Source of the DNA: Brevibacterium epidermidis NBRC 14811
GTDB lineage: Bacteria > Actinomycetota > Actinomycetes > Actinomycetales > Brevibacteriaceae
Length of the DNA stretch: 55,104 nucleotides
NCBI RefSeq assembly: GCF_001570805.1
Contig: NZ_BCSJ01000007.1
Location: forward strand, 1-55,104
Direction of reading: 5' to 3'
A program made the position numbers and the translations under genes. This document shows, piece by piece, positions 34,808 through 43,766 of the stretch. Positions within the stretch are counted from its first letter, which is position 1; each line of letters starts with the position of its first letter. The notes beneath the pieces were generated by a model. It had not been told where the DNA came from. It searched no databases and saw only the letters and a list, made by a program, of their open reading frames with translations.

Positions 34808-36223
34808 GTGCGCATTTCTGTCCTCTCCCTCCATACCTCGCCCGTCGCCCAACCCGGGCAGGGCGACGCCGGAGGGATGAACGTCTACGTCGACCAATCC
34901 GTGCGCGCGCTCGCCGCGGCCGGACACCGCGTCGACGTATTCACCGCCGACCCCGGCGGCCTCGACGGTACGGGCAGTCTTGAAAGTACAGGTAGCAGCA
35001 CAGCCGACGCCGGACACGGATACGGTACGGGCGGCAACGCAGCCGGCCCGGGCACGAAGCTGGAGATCACCGAGTGCATCACCCTTCACCATCTGCCGGT
35101 CGGCGCCACGACAAAGGACGAACTCGCCGACGCCATCGACGAACTCGCCGCACTGCTCATTGCCCACCCCGACTTCCGCGCCGCCGATTTCATCTGGACC
35201 CACTATTGGATCTCCGCCGAGGCGGCCCTGCGAGCTCGTGAAATCGCCGTCGCCATCGACGCCGATTCCGCTGACGTGGTCGAGTCCGCTCGTGCTGCCG
35301 GACAGGACCGATCGCTGCGAGCCCCGATCGCGGTGAGCATGCACACGATCGGGGCCGTCAAGAACCGCGACTCGGAGACCAGCCACGAACGGCCCCAGCG
35401 ACTCGAAGCCGAAGAGCGCATCGCTGCTCAAGCCGACCTGCTCGTCGCCGCCACTCCTTTCGAGCGCCGCGACCTCGTGAACGAACTCCAAGCCGATCCC
35501 GACTCAGTCGTCGTCGCCCGACCGGGTGTCGATCATGCGCTCTACGCACCGGACTCACAGTCGGAAGCGCGCGAGCGTCTGGGATTCGCCGCGGACGAGG
35601 CGATCGTCCTCTACGTCGGGCGCATGCAGTTCATCAAAGGCACGGACGTCGCCGTCGACGCCCTGGCAGAACTGCGGGAACGCAACCCGCACTTGGCCTC
35701 CCGGACTCGCGGAATCCTCCTCGGCGCCGCCTCGGGGGCCGGTGTCGAAGCGGGCGGGAAAGCGGTTCGACCGTCCTCGACCTACCTGCAGGAGCTGACC
35801 GCGGCGATCGCGAGCGAACCCAGCGTCGAAGTCCGCCCGCCCGTTCCCTCTCGCGTGCTCGTCGACTACTACCGGGCCGCGGACGTGCTCATCGTCCCCT
35901 CCCGCAGTGAATCCTTCGGACTCGTCGCAGCCGAAGCGGCGGCTTCGGGACTGCCGGCGATCGCCTCGGCGGTGGGAGGACTCCCGGAAATCGTCGAACA
36001 CGGACATTCGGGACTGCTCATCGCCGACCACAACCCGCACCACTGGGCGACGGCGATCGAAACCCTGCTCATCGACACTGACCTGCGGGCCGAACTCGCC
36101 GGCCACGCCGTCGACCGTGCCGAACGCTTCGACTGGGGACGGACCATCGCGGCCGTTCTCGAGGCTCTGCCTGAGACCTCCGGAGCGGCATCGCGGCCGT
36201 CGGAGCCGCTCGGAGCATGCTGA
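34808..36223 (+). CDS. mshA: D-inositol-3-phosphate glycosyltransferase (mycothiol biosynthesis)
   Basis: A 471-residue GT4 glycosyltransferase that joins N-acetylglucosamine to inositol-3-phosphate, the first step of mycothiol synthesis. The N-terminal signature LSLHTSPVAQPGQGDAGGMN is diagnostic of MshA. The C-terminal GT-B half has YVGRMQFIKGTDVAVDAL, the RAADVLIVPSRSESFGLVAAEA donor site and the GLPAIASAVGGLPEIV loop. Compared with the family it carries a roughly 35-residue Gly/Ser/Thr insertion near 60-90. The following genes (YbjN, gpm, senX3-regX3) match the Mycobacterium tuberculosis order Rv0486-Rv0491. Confidence 0.93.
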   Translation: MRISVLSLHTSPVAQPGQGDAGGMNVYVDQSVRALAAAGHRVDVFTADPGGLDGTGSLESTGSSTADAGHGYGTGGNAAGPGTKLEITECITLHHLPVGATTKDELADAIDELAALLIAHPDFRAADFIWTHYWISAEAALRAREIAVAIDADSADVVESARAAGQDRSLRAPIAVSMHTIGAVKNRDSETSHERPQRLEAEERIAAQADLLVAATPFERRDLVNELQADPDSVVVARPGVDHALYAPDSQSEARERLGFAADEAIVLYVGRMQFIKGTDVAVDALAELRERNPHLASRTRGILLGAASGAGVEAGGKAVRPSSTYLQELTAAIASEPSVEVRPPVPSRVLVDYYRAADVLIVPSRSESFGLVAAEAAASGLPAIASAVGGLPEIVEHGHSGLLIADHNPHHWATAIETLLIDTDLRAELAGHAVDRAERFDWGRTIAAVLEALPETSGAASRPSEPLGAC

Positions 36224-36273
36224 AGGACTAGAGTCGGCGGTGAGCACGAGAGCCGAGCGAAAGGCGTGAGATC

Positions 36274-36987
36274 ATGAGCACCGACACCGAGGCGATCCTG
36301 GCCGGAGTGCGCACCTGGGCCGAGAACAACGACGTTCCCGTCGATTCGATCGAGGACGAGGAGATCGTCGTCACCCTGCCTGGGGAGAAGAAGCTCAAGA
36401 CGAACGTGGCGATCAGCGTCTTCGCTCGCACCGCTCATTTGCAGGCCTTCGTCATCCGCCACCCCGACGAGAACTCGGCCGAATTCAATCGGTGGCTGCT
36501 GCAGAAGAATCTCAAACCGGGGCCGGTGTCGTTTGCGATCGACAGCCTCGGCGATGTGTATCTGCGGGCGAGCGTGCCCCGCGAACATCTGCTCGATGAA
36601 CTCGACGGACTGCTCGGGGCGATGCTCGCCACGGCGGATTCCTCGTTCAATGAACTCCTCCTCATCGGATTCCTCACCGGGATGAAGAAGGAGTGGGCGT
36701 GGAGGGTCGGCCGAGGCGAATCGACGCGCAACCTTGCGGCCTTCGAGAAGGTGCTCAGTGGAGATAACAACGAATTCCTCGGCACGTTCGGCGAAGCCGA
36801 TTCCGAGCCTCCGGCGGTCACAGCCGACCGGGAGAGCGATGGGGCCGGGCCGGCGAGTGAGGGCGCGGGGAAGGCAGACGAGGCGGACGGTCAGGCAAGC
36901 GAGGCACCCGGGTCGGTGGATGAGGCGGCCGGGCAGGACGCTTCGAGGGACTCTGCTGACGATCAGCGTCCAGGCCCGCGCTCATGA
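36274..36987 (+). CDS. YbjN domain protein (mshA-gpm linked)
   Basis: A 237-residue protein; about 1-155 is a YbjN/type III-secretion-chaperone-like fold (ILAGVRTWAENNDVP, KLKTNVAISVFARTAHLQAFV, RVPREHL-like region and ELLLIGFLTGMKKEWAWRVGRG). The C-terminal 70 residues are Gly/Ala/Asp/Ser low complexity. Orthologues lie between mshA and gpm in many actinobacteria, but the function is not established. Its stop overlaps the next start (ATGA). Confidence 0.83.
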   Translation: MSTDTEAILAGVRTWAENNDVPVDSIEDEEIVVTLPGEKKLKTNVAISVFARTAHLQAFVIRHPDENSAEFNRWLLQKNLKPGPVSFAIDSLGDVYLRASVPREHLLDELDGLLGAMLATADSSFNELLLIGFLTGMKKEWAWRVGRGESTRNLAAFEKVLSGDNNEFLGTFGEADSEPPAVTADRESDGAGPASEGAGKADEADGQASEAPGSVDEAAGQDASRDSADDQRPGPRS

Positions 36988-37365
36988 GTGCGGAGACGTC
37001 GAAGCCCACGACTGTCGACGAATACATCGCTTTGTTCGACGGCGAGCTAAACCGGGCTTTCCTCACGAGGCTGCGCGAACTCAGTCGTGCTGCTGCGCCG
37101 CAGGCGGAGGAGAGTCTCAAATGGGGCAGCCCCGCCTTATGCCTTCGGCTCGATCCTGTTCGTGTTCGCCGGCTACAAGAGGCACGCGAACTTCGTCTTC
37201 ACCCCCAGCACGAAAGAAGCCTTCGCCGACCGACTGCAGGACTTCGACACCGGAAAGGGGTCGATCAAGCTGCCCTACGACGACGAGATTCCGACCGAGC
37301 TGCTGACCGAGATGATCGCCCACCGAATCCGCGAATTCGAGGTCGACGGAGTGAAGTGGATGTGA
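36984..37365 (+). pseudogene. DUF1801 protein gene broken by a +1 frameshift
   Basis: The frame from ATG 36984 gives a normal DUF1801 N-terminus (TVDEYIALFDGELNRAFLTR then PQAEESLKWGSPA). At about 37137 the text CGCCTTATGCC has one base too many: removing one T continues as AYAFGSILFVFAGYKRHANF, and the other frame then runs to the stop at 37365 with the rest of the domain (STKEAFADRLQDFDTGKGS, EIREFEVDGVKWM-like end). The two halves therefore form one ancestral protein of about 126 residues. It is either a true pseudogene or a sequence error; the undamaged remainder suggests a recent event. Confidence 0.8.
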
Positions 37366-37428
37366 GGTCGACGCTGCGCAGCAAGTGAGCGTCGGCGGCC
37401 GCTCCATGGAGATGAGCGCCAGCCGGTC

Positions 37429-38007
37429 TCAGTCGAGCGGCAGCTTCATTCCCTCATGACTGGCGACATAGCCGAGCCGGTCATAGAAGCGCTGTGCACC
37501 AGTGCGTGACTTGTCGGTGGTGAGCTGCGCGAGTCCGGCTCCGAAGCGACGTCCGCATTCGTGCGCCCATTCGAAGACCGCAGTGCCGAGCCCGATTCCC
37601 TGAGCCGAAGCGCCGATTCGCACCGCTTCGATCTGCAGGCGGAGAGTGCCTCGGCGAGACAGGCTGGGCAGCAGACTCAGCTGCAGCGTCCCCACTATGG
37701 TCGAGTCGTCGTGACTCTGGTCCGATGAACCAGGCTCGCCCGCGATTTCGATGACGGCGGCGAGGAGCTGATTCGGATCGGCGTCGATGAGCGCAAAGGC
37801 ACGAGTATAGGGAGCTGCCTCCTCGCTGCCGGACTCACGGGCGGCACCAAGCACGTCATCACGCAGCAGCGCGACGAGGGCCGGAACATCGGCCTCGGCG
37901 GCCCGACGGATGACGAATGTCCGGCCCGCCAGGTGCAGGGTCTCCGGAGCGAAACCGTCGAAGCCTCGGCCCGTGCGTCCCTCGCCCGGAGCTGCCTCGG
38001 TGGTCAT
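37429..38007 (-). CDS. GNAT-family N-acetyltransferase
   Basis: A 192-residue acetyltransferase. The core carries VRIGASAQGIGLGTAVFEWA, where QGIGLG is the acetyl-CoA pyrophosphate loop, and the last motif QRFYDRLGYVASHEGMKL. The N-terminal 20 residues are extra. It overlaps the end of the transporter gene upstream by four bases, so the two form an operon. The acceptor is unknown. Confidence 0.85.
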   Translation of the reverse strand: MTTEAAPGEGRTGRGFDGFAPETLHLAGRTFVIRRAAEADVPALVALLRDDVLGAARESGSEEAAPYTRAFALIDADPNQLLAAVIEIAGEPGSSDQSHDDSTIVGTLQLSLLPSLSRRGTLRLQIEAVRIGASAQGIGLGTAVFEWAHECGRRFGAGLAQLTTDKSRTGAQRFYDRLGYVASHEGMKLPLD

Positions 38008-39047
38008 CGGTTCGTGGTCCCCGCGGACGTCGCACCGGCGGATGCAGGCTCATGGCCGGACGCATCGACCGGCGGCTTTCCGTAGGGACGACGTGCGAAC
38101 AGGGAAGCCAGCACGGCGCCGGAGACGTTGTGCCAGACGCTGAAGACCGCGCCGGGCAGTGCCGCCAGCGGCGAGAAGTACGTGGTGGCCAGGGTCGAAG
38201 CCAGACCGGAGTTCTGCAGTCCGACCTCGAACGACAGCGCGCGACGCGTCGGGGTATCGAGGCGGCAGGCTGCGGCCACACCGTAGCCGACGCCGAGTCC
38301 GAGCAGATTGTGCGTGACGACGGCCAGCAGGACGAGCACACCGGCTGTGGCAATCGACCCGGCCGAACCGGCGACGACGATCGCGACGATATAGGCGATG
38401 GCGATCGAAGCCAGCCACGGCAGCACCGGCGAGATCTTGTCGACGAGCTTCGACGCAAACACACGGACGAGGACGCCGACGATGACCGGCACGAGCACGG
38501 TCTGGCAGATCGAGACGAACATCGACCAGAACGGCACATCCATGTAGGAACCTGCCAACCACAGGGTCAGCAGCGGAGTGAGCACGGGAGCGCACAGCGT
38601 CGACAGAGTCGTGATCGACACCGACAGTGCAGTATCGCCCTTCGCCAGGTAGGTCACGACGTTCGACGCGGTGCCGCCGGGCGCGCAGCCGACGAGGATG
38701 ACTCCGACGGCGATCTCGGGCGGAAGCGAGTAGACGGTCACGACGAGGAGGCCGAGCAGGGGCATCGCCACGAACTGAGTGACGACACCGAGCACCGCGA
38801 TCCACGGCCGCTTCGCGATGCGGGCGAAGTCCGGGAGGGTCAGGGTCAGCCCCATGAAGAACATGACCACGCCGAGAGCCCACGTGATCGACGGAGCTAG
38901 GGGAGTGAAGGCATCGGGCAGCAGGAACCCGAGCACTCCCGCGATGACGACGAGGACCGGCAGGGCCGTGACGGCGATGATCGAACTGCGATCGGCTGCG
39001 GGAGCAGCAGTGCTCCCGGAAGTCTGGTGTGCTGGCGTGTGTGACAT
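38004..39047 (-). CDS. Bile acid:sodium symporter family transporter
   Basis: A 347-residue membrane protein of the BASS/SBF family with about nine or ten helices. Family marks are WALGVVMFFMGLTLTLPDFA, the crossover region VGCAPGGTASNVVTYLAKGD with TALSVSITTLSTLCAPVLTPL, and FEVGLQNSGLASTLA. The CxPGGxxSN-type sequence is the sodium/substrate crossing site. In bacteria these move organic anions; the substrate here is unknown. The start may be leaderless (TACCCT seven bases upstream on the minus strand). Confidence 0.9.
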   Translation of the reverse strand: MSHTPAHQTSGSTAAPAADRSSIIAVTALPVLVVIAGVLGFLLPDAFTPLAPSITWALGVVMFFMGLTLTLPDFARIAKRPWIAVLGVVTQFVAMPLLGLLVVTVYSLPPEIAVGVILVGCAPGGTASNVVTYLAKGDTALSVSITTLSTLCAPVLTPLLTLWLAGSYMDVPFWSMFVSICQTVLVPVIVGVLVRVFASKLVDKISPVLPWLASIAIAYIVAIVVAGSAGSIATAGVLVLLAVVTHNLLGLGVGYGVAAACRLDTPTRRALSFEVGLQNSGLASTLATTYFSPLAALPGAVFSVWHNVSGAVLASLFARRPYGKPPVDASGHEPASAGATSAGTTNR

Positions 39048-39168
39048 GGGTGCAAGGGTACTCCGCCCATATTGTCATTCGAGACGCGTGCCCAGAAAAT
39101 GAGACAAGCCCGGTTGGGACGGGCAGCTGAGATGACGGTCGCGGGCGACCCGGCCGGAGTGGTCGTGT

Positions 39169-39174
39169 CAAAAT
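39169..39174 (+). promoter_or_regulatory. Leaderless -10 box for the phosphoglycerate mutase gene
   Basis: CAAAAT followed by six bases and the ATG at 39181. No clear -35. Confidence 0.35.
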
Positions 39175-39180
39175 GGAGCC

Positions 39181-39924
39181 ATGACGTATAACCTCATCCT
39201 GCTTCGCCACGGCGAGAGCGAATGGAACCAGAAGAATCTGTTCACCGGATGGGTCGACGTGACCCTGACGGACAAAGGCCGTGCCGAAGGCAAGCGTGCC
39301 GGTGAGCTCCTGCGCGAGAAGAACCTCATCCCCGATGTCGTCTATACCTCGCGACTCAAGCGTGCGATCCTGACCGCGAACATCGCGCTCGAGGCCGCCG
39401 ACCTGTCCTGGCTCGACGTCCACCGCAGCTGGCGCCTCAACGAACGTCACTACGGTGCGCTGCAGGGCAAGAACAAGAAAGAGATCCGCGACGAGTTCGG
39501 CGAAGAGCAGTTCATGACCTGGCGCCGCTCCTTCGACACCCCACCGCCGGCTCTGGCCGACAGCTCGGAATTCTCGCAGGCCGGTGAAGCCCGCTACGCC
39601 AACCTCGGCGACGCGCTTCCCCGCACCGAATGCCTCGCCGACGTCATCGACCGCCTCCTGCCCTACTGGTACGACACCCTCGTGCCCGAACTCACCGTTG
39701 GCAAGACCGTGCTCGTGGCCGCCCACGGCAACTCGCTGCGTGCACTGGTCAAGCACCTCGACGGAATCTCTGATGCCGACATCACGGGACTGAACATCCC
39801 CACCGGCATTCCGCTGCACTACGAACTCACCGAGGACTTCACCCCGGTCACCCCTGGCGGAACCTACCTCGACGCCGAGGCGGCCGCGGCGGCCATCGGC
39901 CAAGTCGCCAACCAGGGACGCTGA
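39181..39924 (+). CDS. gpmA: 2,3-bisphosphoglycerate-dependent phosphoglycerate mutase
   Basis: A 247-residue glycolytic enzyme interconverting 3- and 2-phosphoglycerate. The catalytic histidine is His10 in [20 protein letters not shown]. The partner residues lie in [25 protein letters not shown] and [17 protein letters not shown]. Length and order match GpmA; the C-terminal Ala-rich end ([11 protein letters not shown]) contains a CCGAGGCGG copy. A strong terminator follows. It sits in the mshA-ybjN-gpm-senX3 block seen in M. tuberculosis. Confidence 0.95.
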   Translation: MTYNLILLRHGESEWNQKNLFTGWVDVTLTDKGRAEGKRAGELLREKNLIPDVVYTSRLKRAILTANIALEAADLSWLDVHRSWRLNERHYGALQGKNKKEIRDEFGEEQFMTWRRSFDTPPPALADSSEFSQAGEARYANLGDALPRTECLADVIDRLLPYWYDTLVPELTVGKTVLVAAHGNSLRALVKHLDGISDADITGLNIPTGIPLHYELTEDFTPVTPGGTYLDAEAAAAAIGQVANQGR

Positions 39925-39939
39925 GTCTCACCCGGATAT

Positions 39940-39972
39940 GCGAAGCGCCCCGGCAGTGCCGGGGCGCTTCGC
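39940..39972. terminator. Bidirectional terminator between gpmA and phoU
   Basis: A 16-bp perfect stem (GCGAAGCGCCCCGGCA and complement) with a single-base centre, between convergent genes. Confidence 0.85.
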
Positions 39973-39999
39973 TGATTTCGTGCTTCGTCGAGCGGGGTC

Positions 40000-40662
40000 T
40001 TACTTCTTCGACAGGTAGGGTTCCCAGTTGCCGGTGAGCAGGTACTCGACCTTCTGCGACACCGACACTGCATGGTCACCGAAGCGTTCGTAGTAGCGCG
40101 AGAGCAGGGTGACATCGGCGATATGCCGGGGAGCCAGCGAGCCTGCCGGAGCCTCGCCGAGCTTCCCGAACACGCTCAGGTGGAGCTCGTCGAGCTCCTC
40201 GTCGATGGAGTTGATCGTGGGCACGGCTGACAGTCCGGGGTTCGAGAGCAGGCTCTGCGTCGCCTCGGCGATCTTCTCACCGGACTCGCCCATCCGCACG
40301 AACGTCGGTTCGAAGAGGTCGGGGATCGCGGACTCCGGATAGCGGATGCGCACCTGCTGGGCGATGTGGCGGGCGAGGTCGCCCATGCGCTCGAGCGATG
40401 CCGACATCCTCAGCGAACCGATGACGGCTCGCAGATCTGCGGCCACCGGAGCCTGCAGGGCGAGCATCTCGGCGGCCTGCTGATCGAGCGTGAACTGCAT
40501 ATTGTCGATGACGGAGTCGGCCTCGATGACCTGCTCGGCCAGCTCGAGATCATTCGAATGCAGCGACTGATTGGCCAGGCGGATGGCCTCGAGGACCTTG
40601 GTGGACATGCCGACCAGCTGGGTGGCCAGATCGTCCAGTTCGTTTCTGAAGACTTCGCGCAT
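40000..40662 (-). CDS. phoU: Phosphate-signalling protein PhoU
   Basis: A 220-residue all-helical protein made of two similar three-helix bundles (about 1-105 and 110-215). Motifs are REVFRNELDDLATQLVGM at the start, VIEADSVIDNMQFTLDQQA and, in the second half, LLSRYYERFGDHAVSVSQKVEYL. PhoU links phosphate transport to the sensor kinase, repressing it when phosphate is plentiful. ATG 40662 was preferred over an 11-residue extension without conservation. It is divergent from senX3-regX3, the kinase-regulator pair of the phosphate response. Confidence 0.93.
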   Translation of the reverse strand: MREVFRNELDDLATQLVGMSTKVLEAIRLANQSLHSNDLELAEQVIEADSVIDNMQFTLDQQAAEMLALQAPVAADLRAVIGSLRMSASLERMGDLARHIAQQVRIRYPESAIPDLFEPTFVRMGESGEKIAEATQSLLSNPGLSAVPTINSIDEELDELHLSVFGKLGEAPAGSLAPRHIADVTLLSRYYERFGDHAVSVSQKVEYLLTGNWEPYLSKK

Positions 40663-40700
40663 GAACTGCGGTTCCCTAACTCTTGATCGTGACAATCGGG

Positions 40701-40730
40701 GGTGACTGTCGGTGGTGCTTGGTGGTGTCT
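40701..40730. repeat. Three tandem decamers upstream of phoU
   Basis: GGTGACTGTC, GGTGGTGCTT and GGTGGTGTCT follow one another without gaps, about 40 bases before the phoU start. They could be binding units of a regulator in the phoU/senX3 control region. Confidence 0.3.
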
Positions 40731-40831
40731 TGAGGAGTGCCGGCGCTTCCGGTCCGCACCCTCAGCGGGGGAAAGCGGAAGGCGGGAACGATGGGGAACG
40801 CAGGCACACAGACGTCAGCATCGCACGATCG

Positions 40832-40860
40832 GGTGAACTACTCCAGACGAGAAGGTGAAT
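40832..40860. promoter_or_regulatory. PHO-box-like sites between phoU and senX3
   Basis: On the minus strand GTTCACC (40832-40838) and ATTCACC (40854-40860) are 22 bases apart, twice the 11-base repeat of actinobacterial PHO boxes. The unit between them is degenerate. They would fit autoregulation by RegX3, but the match is partial. Confidence 0.35.
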
Positions 40861-40932
40861 TCCTCGGCAAATACTGCCAGCAGAAGTGAATTCGGTGCGC
40901 CGGGACGATGGACAACGCCTAAGCTGGAGACT

Positions 40933-42360
40933 GTGGATCTCTTAGTAGTGGCGGTCCTGACCGGCGTCGTCGGCCTGGGCCTGGGTATAGCGGGAATTCT
41001 TGCGTTCCGATTCAGTGAACGCTCCCGCGATGCTGCCGATCTGCATTCCGAGGACGATCTGCCCGAGGGCATCGCCGAAGTTCTGGCCGTCCTGCCGTCG
41101 GCTGCGATCGTCATCGACGCCGGTGACGATGTCGTCAAAGCGTCCCCTGCCGCGTACACGTTCGGCCTGGTCAGAGGCCACTCGCTCGCGTCTCCCGAGA
41201 TGCTTCGGGTCGTCGGCCGCGTCCGCGCCCGCGGTCTCATCGAAGAGATCGACCTCGAGCAGACACGGGAGAAGTCCGAATCCGTGCTCCGCTATCTCCA
41301 TGCCCGCGTCGCCCCCTTGGGCACCTCCTTCGTCCTTGTCCTCTGCGACGATCAGACCGAATCCAAGCGCGTCGACGCCGTCCGCCGCGACTTCGTCGCC
41401 AACGTGTCCCACGAACTCAAGACGCCGATCGGTGCGATGGCACTGCTCGCCGAGGCTGTCACCGACTTCGCCGACGACCCGGCCGCCGTCGAACGCTTCG
41501 GTGGACGGATGCAGCGGGAATCGAAGAGGCTGACCCAGCTGGTGCAGGAGATCATCGACCTCTCTCGGGTTCAGGACCACGCCGCTCCCGCGACGACCGA
41601 GAAGATCTCCGTCGCCGAGGTGGTCGACGATGCCGCTGACCGTGCCCGAACCGGGGCGGAGGGCAAGAACATCCATATCGAGGTCTCCCCGCCGAGCGAC
41701 CTGCTCATCGAAGGCAATTACGAACTGCTCGTCAACGCAGTGCGCAACCTTATCGATAACGCGGTGAACTACTCGCCGGAGGGCACCCGCGTCGGCGTCG
41801 GAGTCGACCTCGTCGACGAGCGCATTGAGATCGCCGTGACCGACCAGGGCATCGGCATGACCGCTCAGGACACCGAACGCGTCTTCGAACGCTTCTACCG
41901 AGTGGACCCGGCCCGGTCTCGGATCACCGGAGGCACCGGGCTGGGACTGAGCATCGTCAAGCACATCGTCGCCACCCACGGAGGTGAGGTGCGGGTGTGG
42001 AGCCGGCTGAACAAGGGGTCGACGTTCACCATCGTGCTCCCTCTGGCAGGAACCGCAGCTGACGCCTCCGCCGCCGATTCGGCCCCAGCCGGGGTTCTCA
42101 TCGAGCATTCCGCGGACTCGGCCGGGACCGCCTCGGCGGAAGAGGACGGGCCCACGGGCGCCTCTTCGGCGGGCGACGAAGGACCCACTGGGACCGTCTC
42201 GGCGGACGACGACGGTCCGGTTGGGACCGCCTCGGCGACCGATGGCGGACCGAACGGCGACAAGGAAGCCTCCGCTGGAGATAATGGAGACGGCGGGGCG
42301 ACCGCCGACTCACCCAAGAATCTGACCGAAGAAAGCGAACAAAGGAAGCTCACAACGTGA
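40933..42360 (+). CDS. senX3: SenX3-type sensor histidine kinase
   Basis: A 475-residue phosphate-responsive kinase. One N-terminal helix (DLLVVAVLTGVVGLGLGIAG) leads to a PAS-like sensor (about 45-140), the HisKA domain with the phosphoacceptor in FVANVSHELKTPIGAM near 160, and a full HATPase: NLIDNAVNYSP (N box), DQGIGM (G1), ERFYRVDPARS (F) and GGTGLGLSIVKHI (G2). After about residue 375 there is a roughly 100-residue Asp/Glu/Gly/Ala/Ser tail not found in typical SenX3. GTG 40933 starts just before the helix; GTG 40855 in frame would add 26 residues. It is coupled to regX3 by a GTGA overlap. Confidence 0.92.
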   Translation: MDLLVVAVLTGVVGLGLGIAGILAFRFSERSRDAADLHSEDDLPEGIAEVLAVLPSAAIVIDAGDDVVKASPAAYTFGLVRGHSLASPEMLRVVGRVRARGLIEEIDLEQTREKSESVLRYLHARVAPLGTSFVLVLCDDQTESKRVDAVRRDFVANVSHELKTPIGAMALLAEAVTDFADDPAAVERFGGRMQRESKRLTQLVQEIIDLSRVQDHAAPATTEKISVAEVVDDAADRARTGAEGKNIHIEVSPPSDLLIEGNYELLVNAVRNLIDNAVNYSPEGTRVGVGVDLVDERIEIAVTDQGIGMTAQDTERVFERFYRVDPARSRITGGTGLGLSIVKHIVATHGGEVRVWSRLNKGSTFTIVLPLAGTAADASAADSAPAGVLIEHSADSAGTASAEEDGPTGASSAGDEGPTGTVSADDDGPVGTASATDGGPNGDKEASAGDNGDGGATADSPKNLTEESEQRKLTT

Positions 42361-43040
42361 CTCGTATTCTGCTTGTCGAGGACGAAGATTCGTTCTCGGA
42401 CCCGCTGTCGTACCTGCTCGGTAAGGAAGGGTACGAGGTGACGGTCGCCGATGACGGGCTCAAGGCTCTGGCGGAGTTCGACCGCACCGGCGCCGATCTG
42501 GTCCTGCTCGACCTCATGCTGCCCGGTGCTTCCGGCACCGAGGTGTGCCGCGAACTGCGGGCGAAATCCAATGTGCCGATCATCATGCTCACGGCCAAGG
42601 ATTCGGAGATCGACAAGGTCGTGGGGCTTGAGCTCGGCGCCGATGACTACGTGACGAAGCCGTACTCCTCACGCGAGCTGCTGGCGCGCGTGCGAGCGGT
42701 GCTGCGACGCAATGTCGAGACCGAGGAGTTCGAGGACGAGTCCGTGCTCGAAGCCGGGGGAGTGCGCATCGATGTCGAACGCCACGTCGTGTCCGTGCGC
42801 GGTGAAGAGCAGTCCATGCCGCTCAAGGAGTTCGAGCTGCTCGAGATCCTCGTGCGCAACTCAGGCCGCGTGATGACCCGCGGTCAGCTCATCGACCGGA
42901 TCTGGGGTGAGGACTACGTGGGCGATACGAAGACGCTCGACGTCCACGTCAAACGCCTGCGTGCGAAGATCGAGGAGAATCCCTCGGAACCGCGTCTGCT
43001 CACCACGGTGCGCGGACTCGGGTACAAGTTCGAGGCCTGA
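42357..43040 (+). CDS. regX3: RegX3-type response regulator
   Basis: A 227-residue OmpR/PhoB-family regulator. The receiver has acidic residues in LLVEDEDSF, the phosphoacceptor Asp in LVLLDLMLPG near 51, and Lys in DDYVTKPYSSREL near 101. A winged-helix C-terminus (about 130-227) shows MPLKEFELLEILVRNSGRVMTR and VDVHVKRLRAKIE-type motifs. It is the cognate partner of SenX3 and controls phosphate-starvation genes in relatives. GTG start overlaps the kinase stop. A strong hairpin terminator follows at 43110. Confidence 0.95.
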   Translation: MTRILLVEDEDSFSDPLSYLLGKEGYEVTVADDGLKALAEFDRTGADLVLLDLMLPGASGTEVCRELRAKSNVPIIMLTAKDSEIDKVVGLELGADDYVTKPYSSRELLARVRAVLRRNVETEEFEDESVLEAGGVRIDVERHVVSVRGEEQSMPLKEFELLEILVRNSGRVMTRGQLIDRIWGEDYVGDTKTLDVHVKRLRAKIEENPSEPRLLTTVRGLGYKFEA

Positions 43041-43109
43041 GGAAGTCGGCTGGCGGGGGCTGAGGCCTCCGCTGGGACGAGGTCGGGATCGACTGGCCGA
43101 CAGTGAATG

Positions 43110-43148
43110 CAGAAGGAGCCGCTCACGTCATGTGAGCGGCTCCTTCTG
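43110..43148. terminator. Bidirectional terminator after regX3
   Basis: A 17-bp stem (CAGAAGGAGCCGCTCAC and its complement) with loop GTCAT, between convergent regX3 and the lipoprotein gene. Confidence 0.88.
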
Positions 43149-43190
43149 TGCTCTCGCGCGGGACCGGGTCCCGTGTCTGAGAAGGGCTGA

Positions 43191-43766
43191 TCAGCCGTTG
43201 GCTGCAGCGGTTCCCTCTGCGGAACCGGCATCCTCGCTCGGCATGTTCGACGGGGACTCGGACGGCGAGTCCGACGAAGAGTCCGACGGCACGTACTCTT
43301 CGTAGTACGGCAGAGCATTGGTGAGGAGCTGAGTTTCGATGACCTTCTCGTCGCTGCCGCTCTTGACGGTGACGTCGACGAGGTCGCCGGGCTTGGCCTT
43401 GAGGCTGTCGACGGTGACGACTTCCTTGGAGGAGGTCTCGGGGCTCTTCGGGTCCTGGACGAAGGTGTCGCCGGCCTTGATCGATTCGCTCACCGTGGTG
43501 TCGGCGACCTCGACGGACACCTTGGCGGTGGAGTCACCCTTGTTGATGAGAGTGAAGAACAGCTGAGCCGGACCGGAGCCCTTCTCATCCGTGATGAGCA
43601 TGAGCCCACGGACTTCGACGTCGCCGACGGAACCCGAAGCCCCATCGCCGCCGTTGTAATGGTATTCGGCAGTCTGGTGGGGAGACAGCAGGCTTGCACA
43701 TCCGCTGACGGGGATAACGAGAGCGAGTGCGGCAACGGCGAGAGCCGCGCGATTGTGCCGTTTCAT
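43191..43766 (-). CDS. Secreted lipoprotein of unknown function
   Basis: A 191-residue predicted lipoprotein. The signal peptide ends in the lipobox VSGC, with Cys23 the lipidation site. A beta-rich middle (about 35-150) resembles small immunoglobulin-like adhesion or copper-chaperone-like folds, for example QLFFTLINKGDSTAKVSV and GDLVDVTVKSGSDEKVIE; I do not recognise a family. The last 35 residues are Ser/Pro/Glu-rich. The ribosome site is AAGGAG. It lies between the phosphate regulators and carD, but nothing links it to either. Confidence 0.8.
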   Translation of the reverse strand: MKRHNRAALAVAALALVIPVSGCASLLSPHQTAEYHYNGGDGASGSVGDVEVRGLMLITDEKGSGPAQLFFTLINKGDSTAKVSVEVADTTVSESIKAGDTFVQDPKSPETSSKEVVTVDSLKAKPGDLVDVTVKSGSDEKVIETQLLTNALPYYEEYVPSDSSSDSPSESPSNMPSEDAGSAEGTAAANG

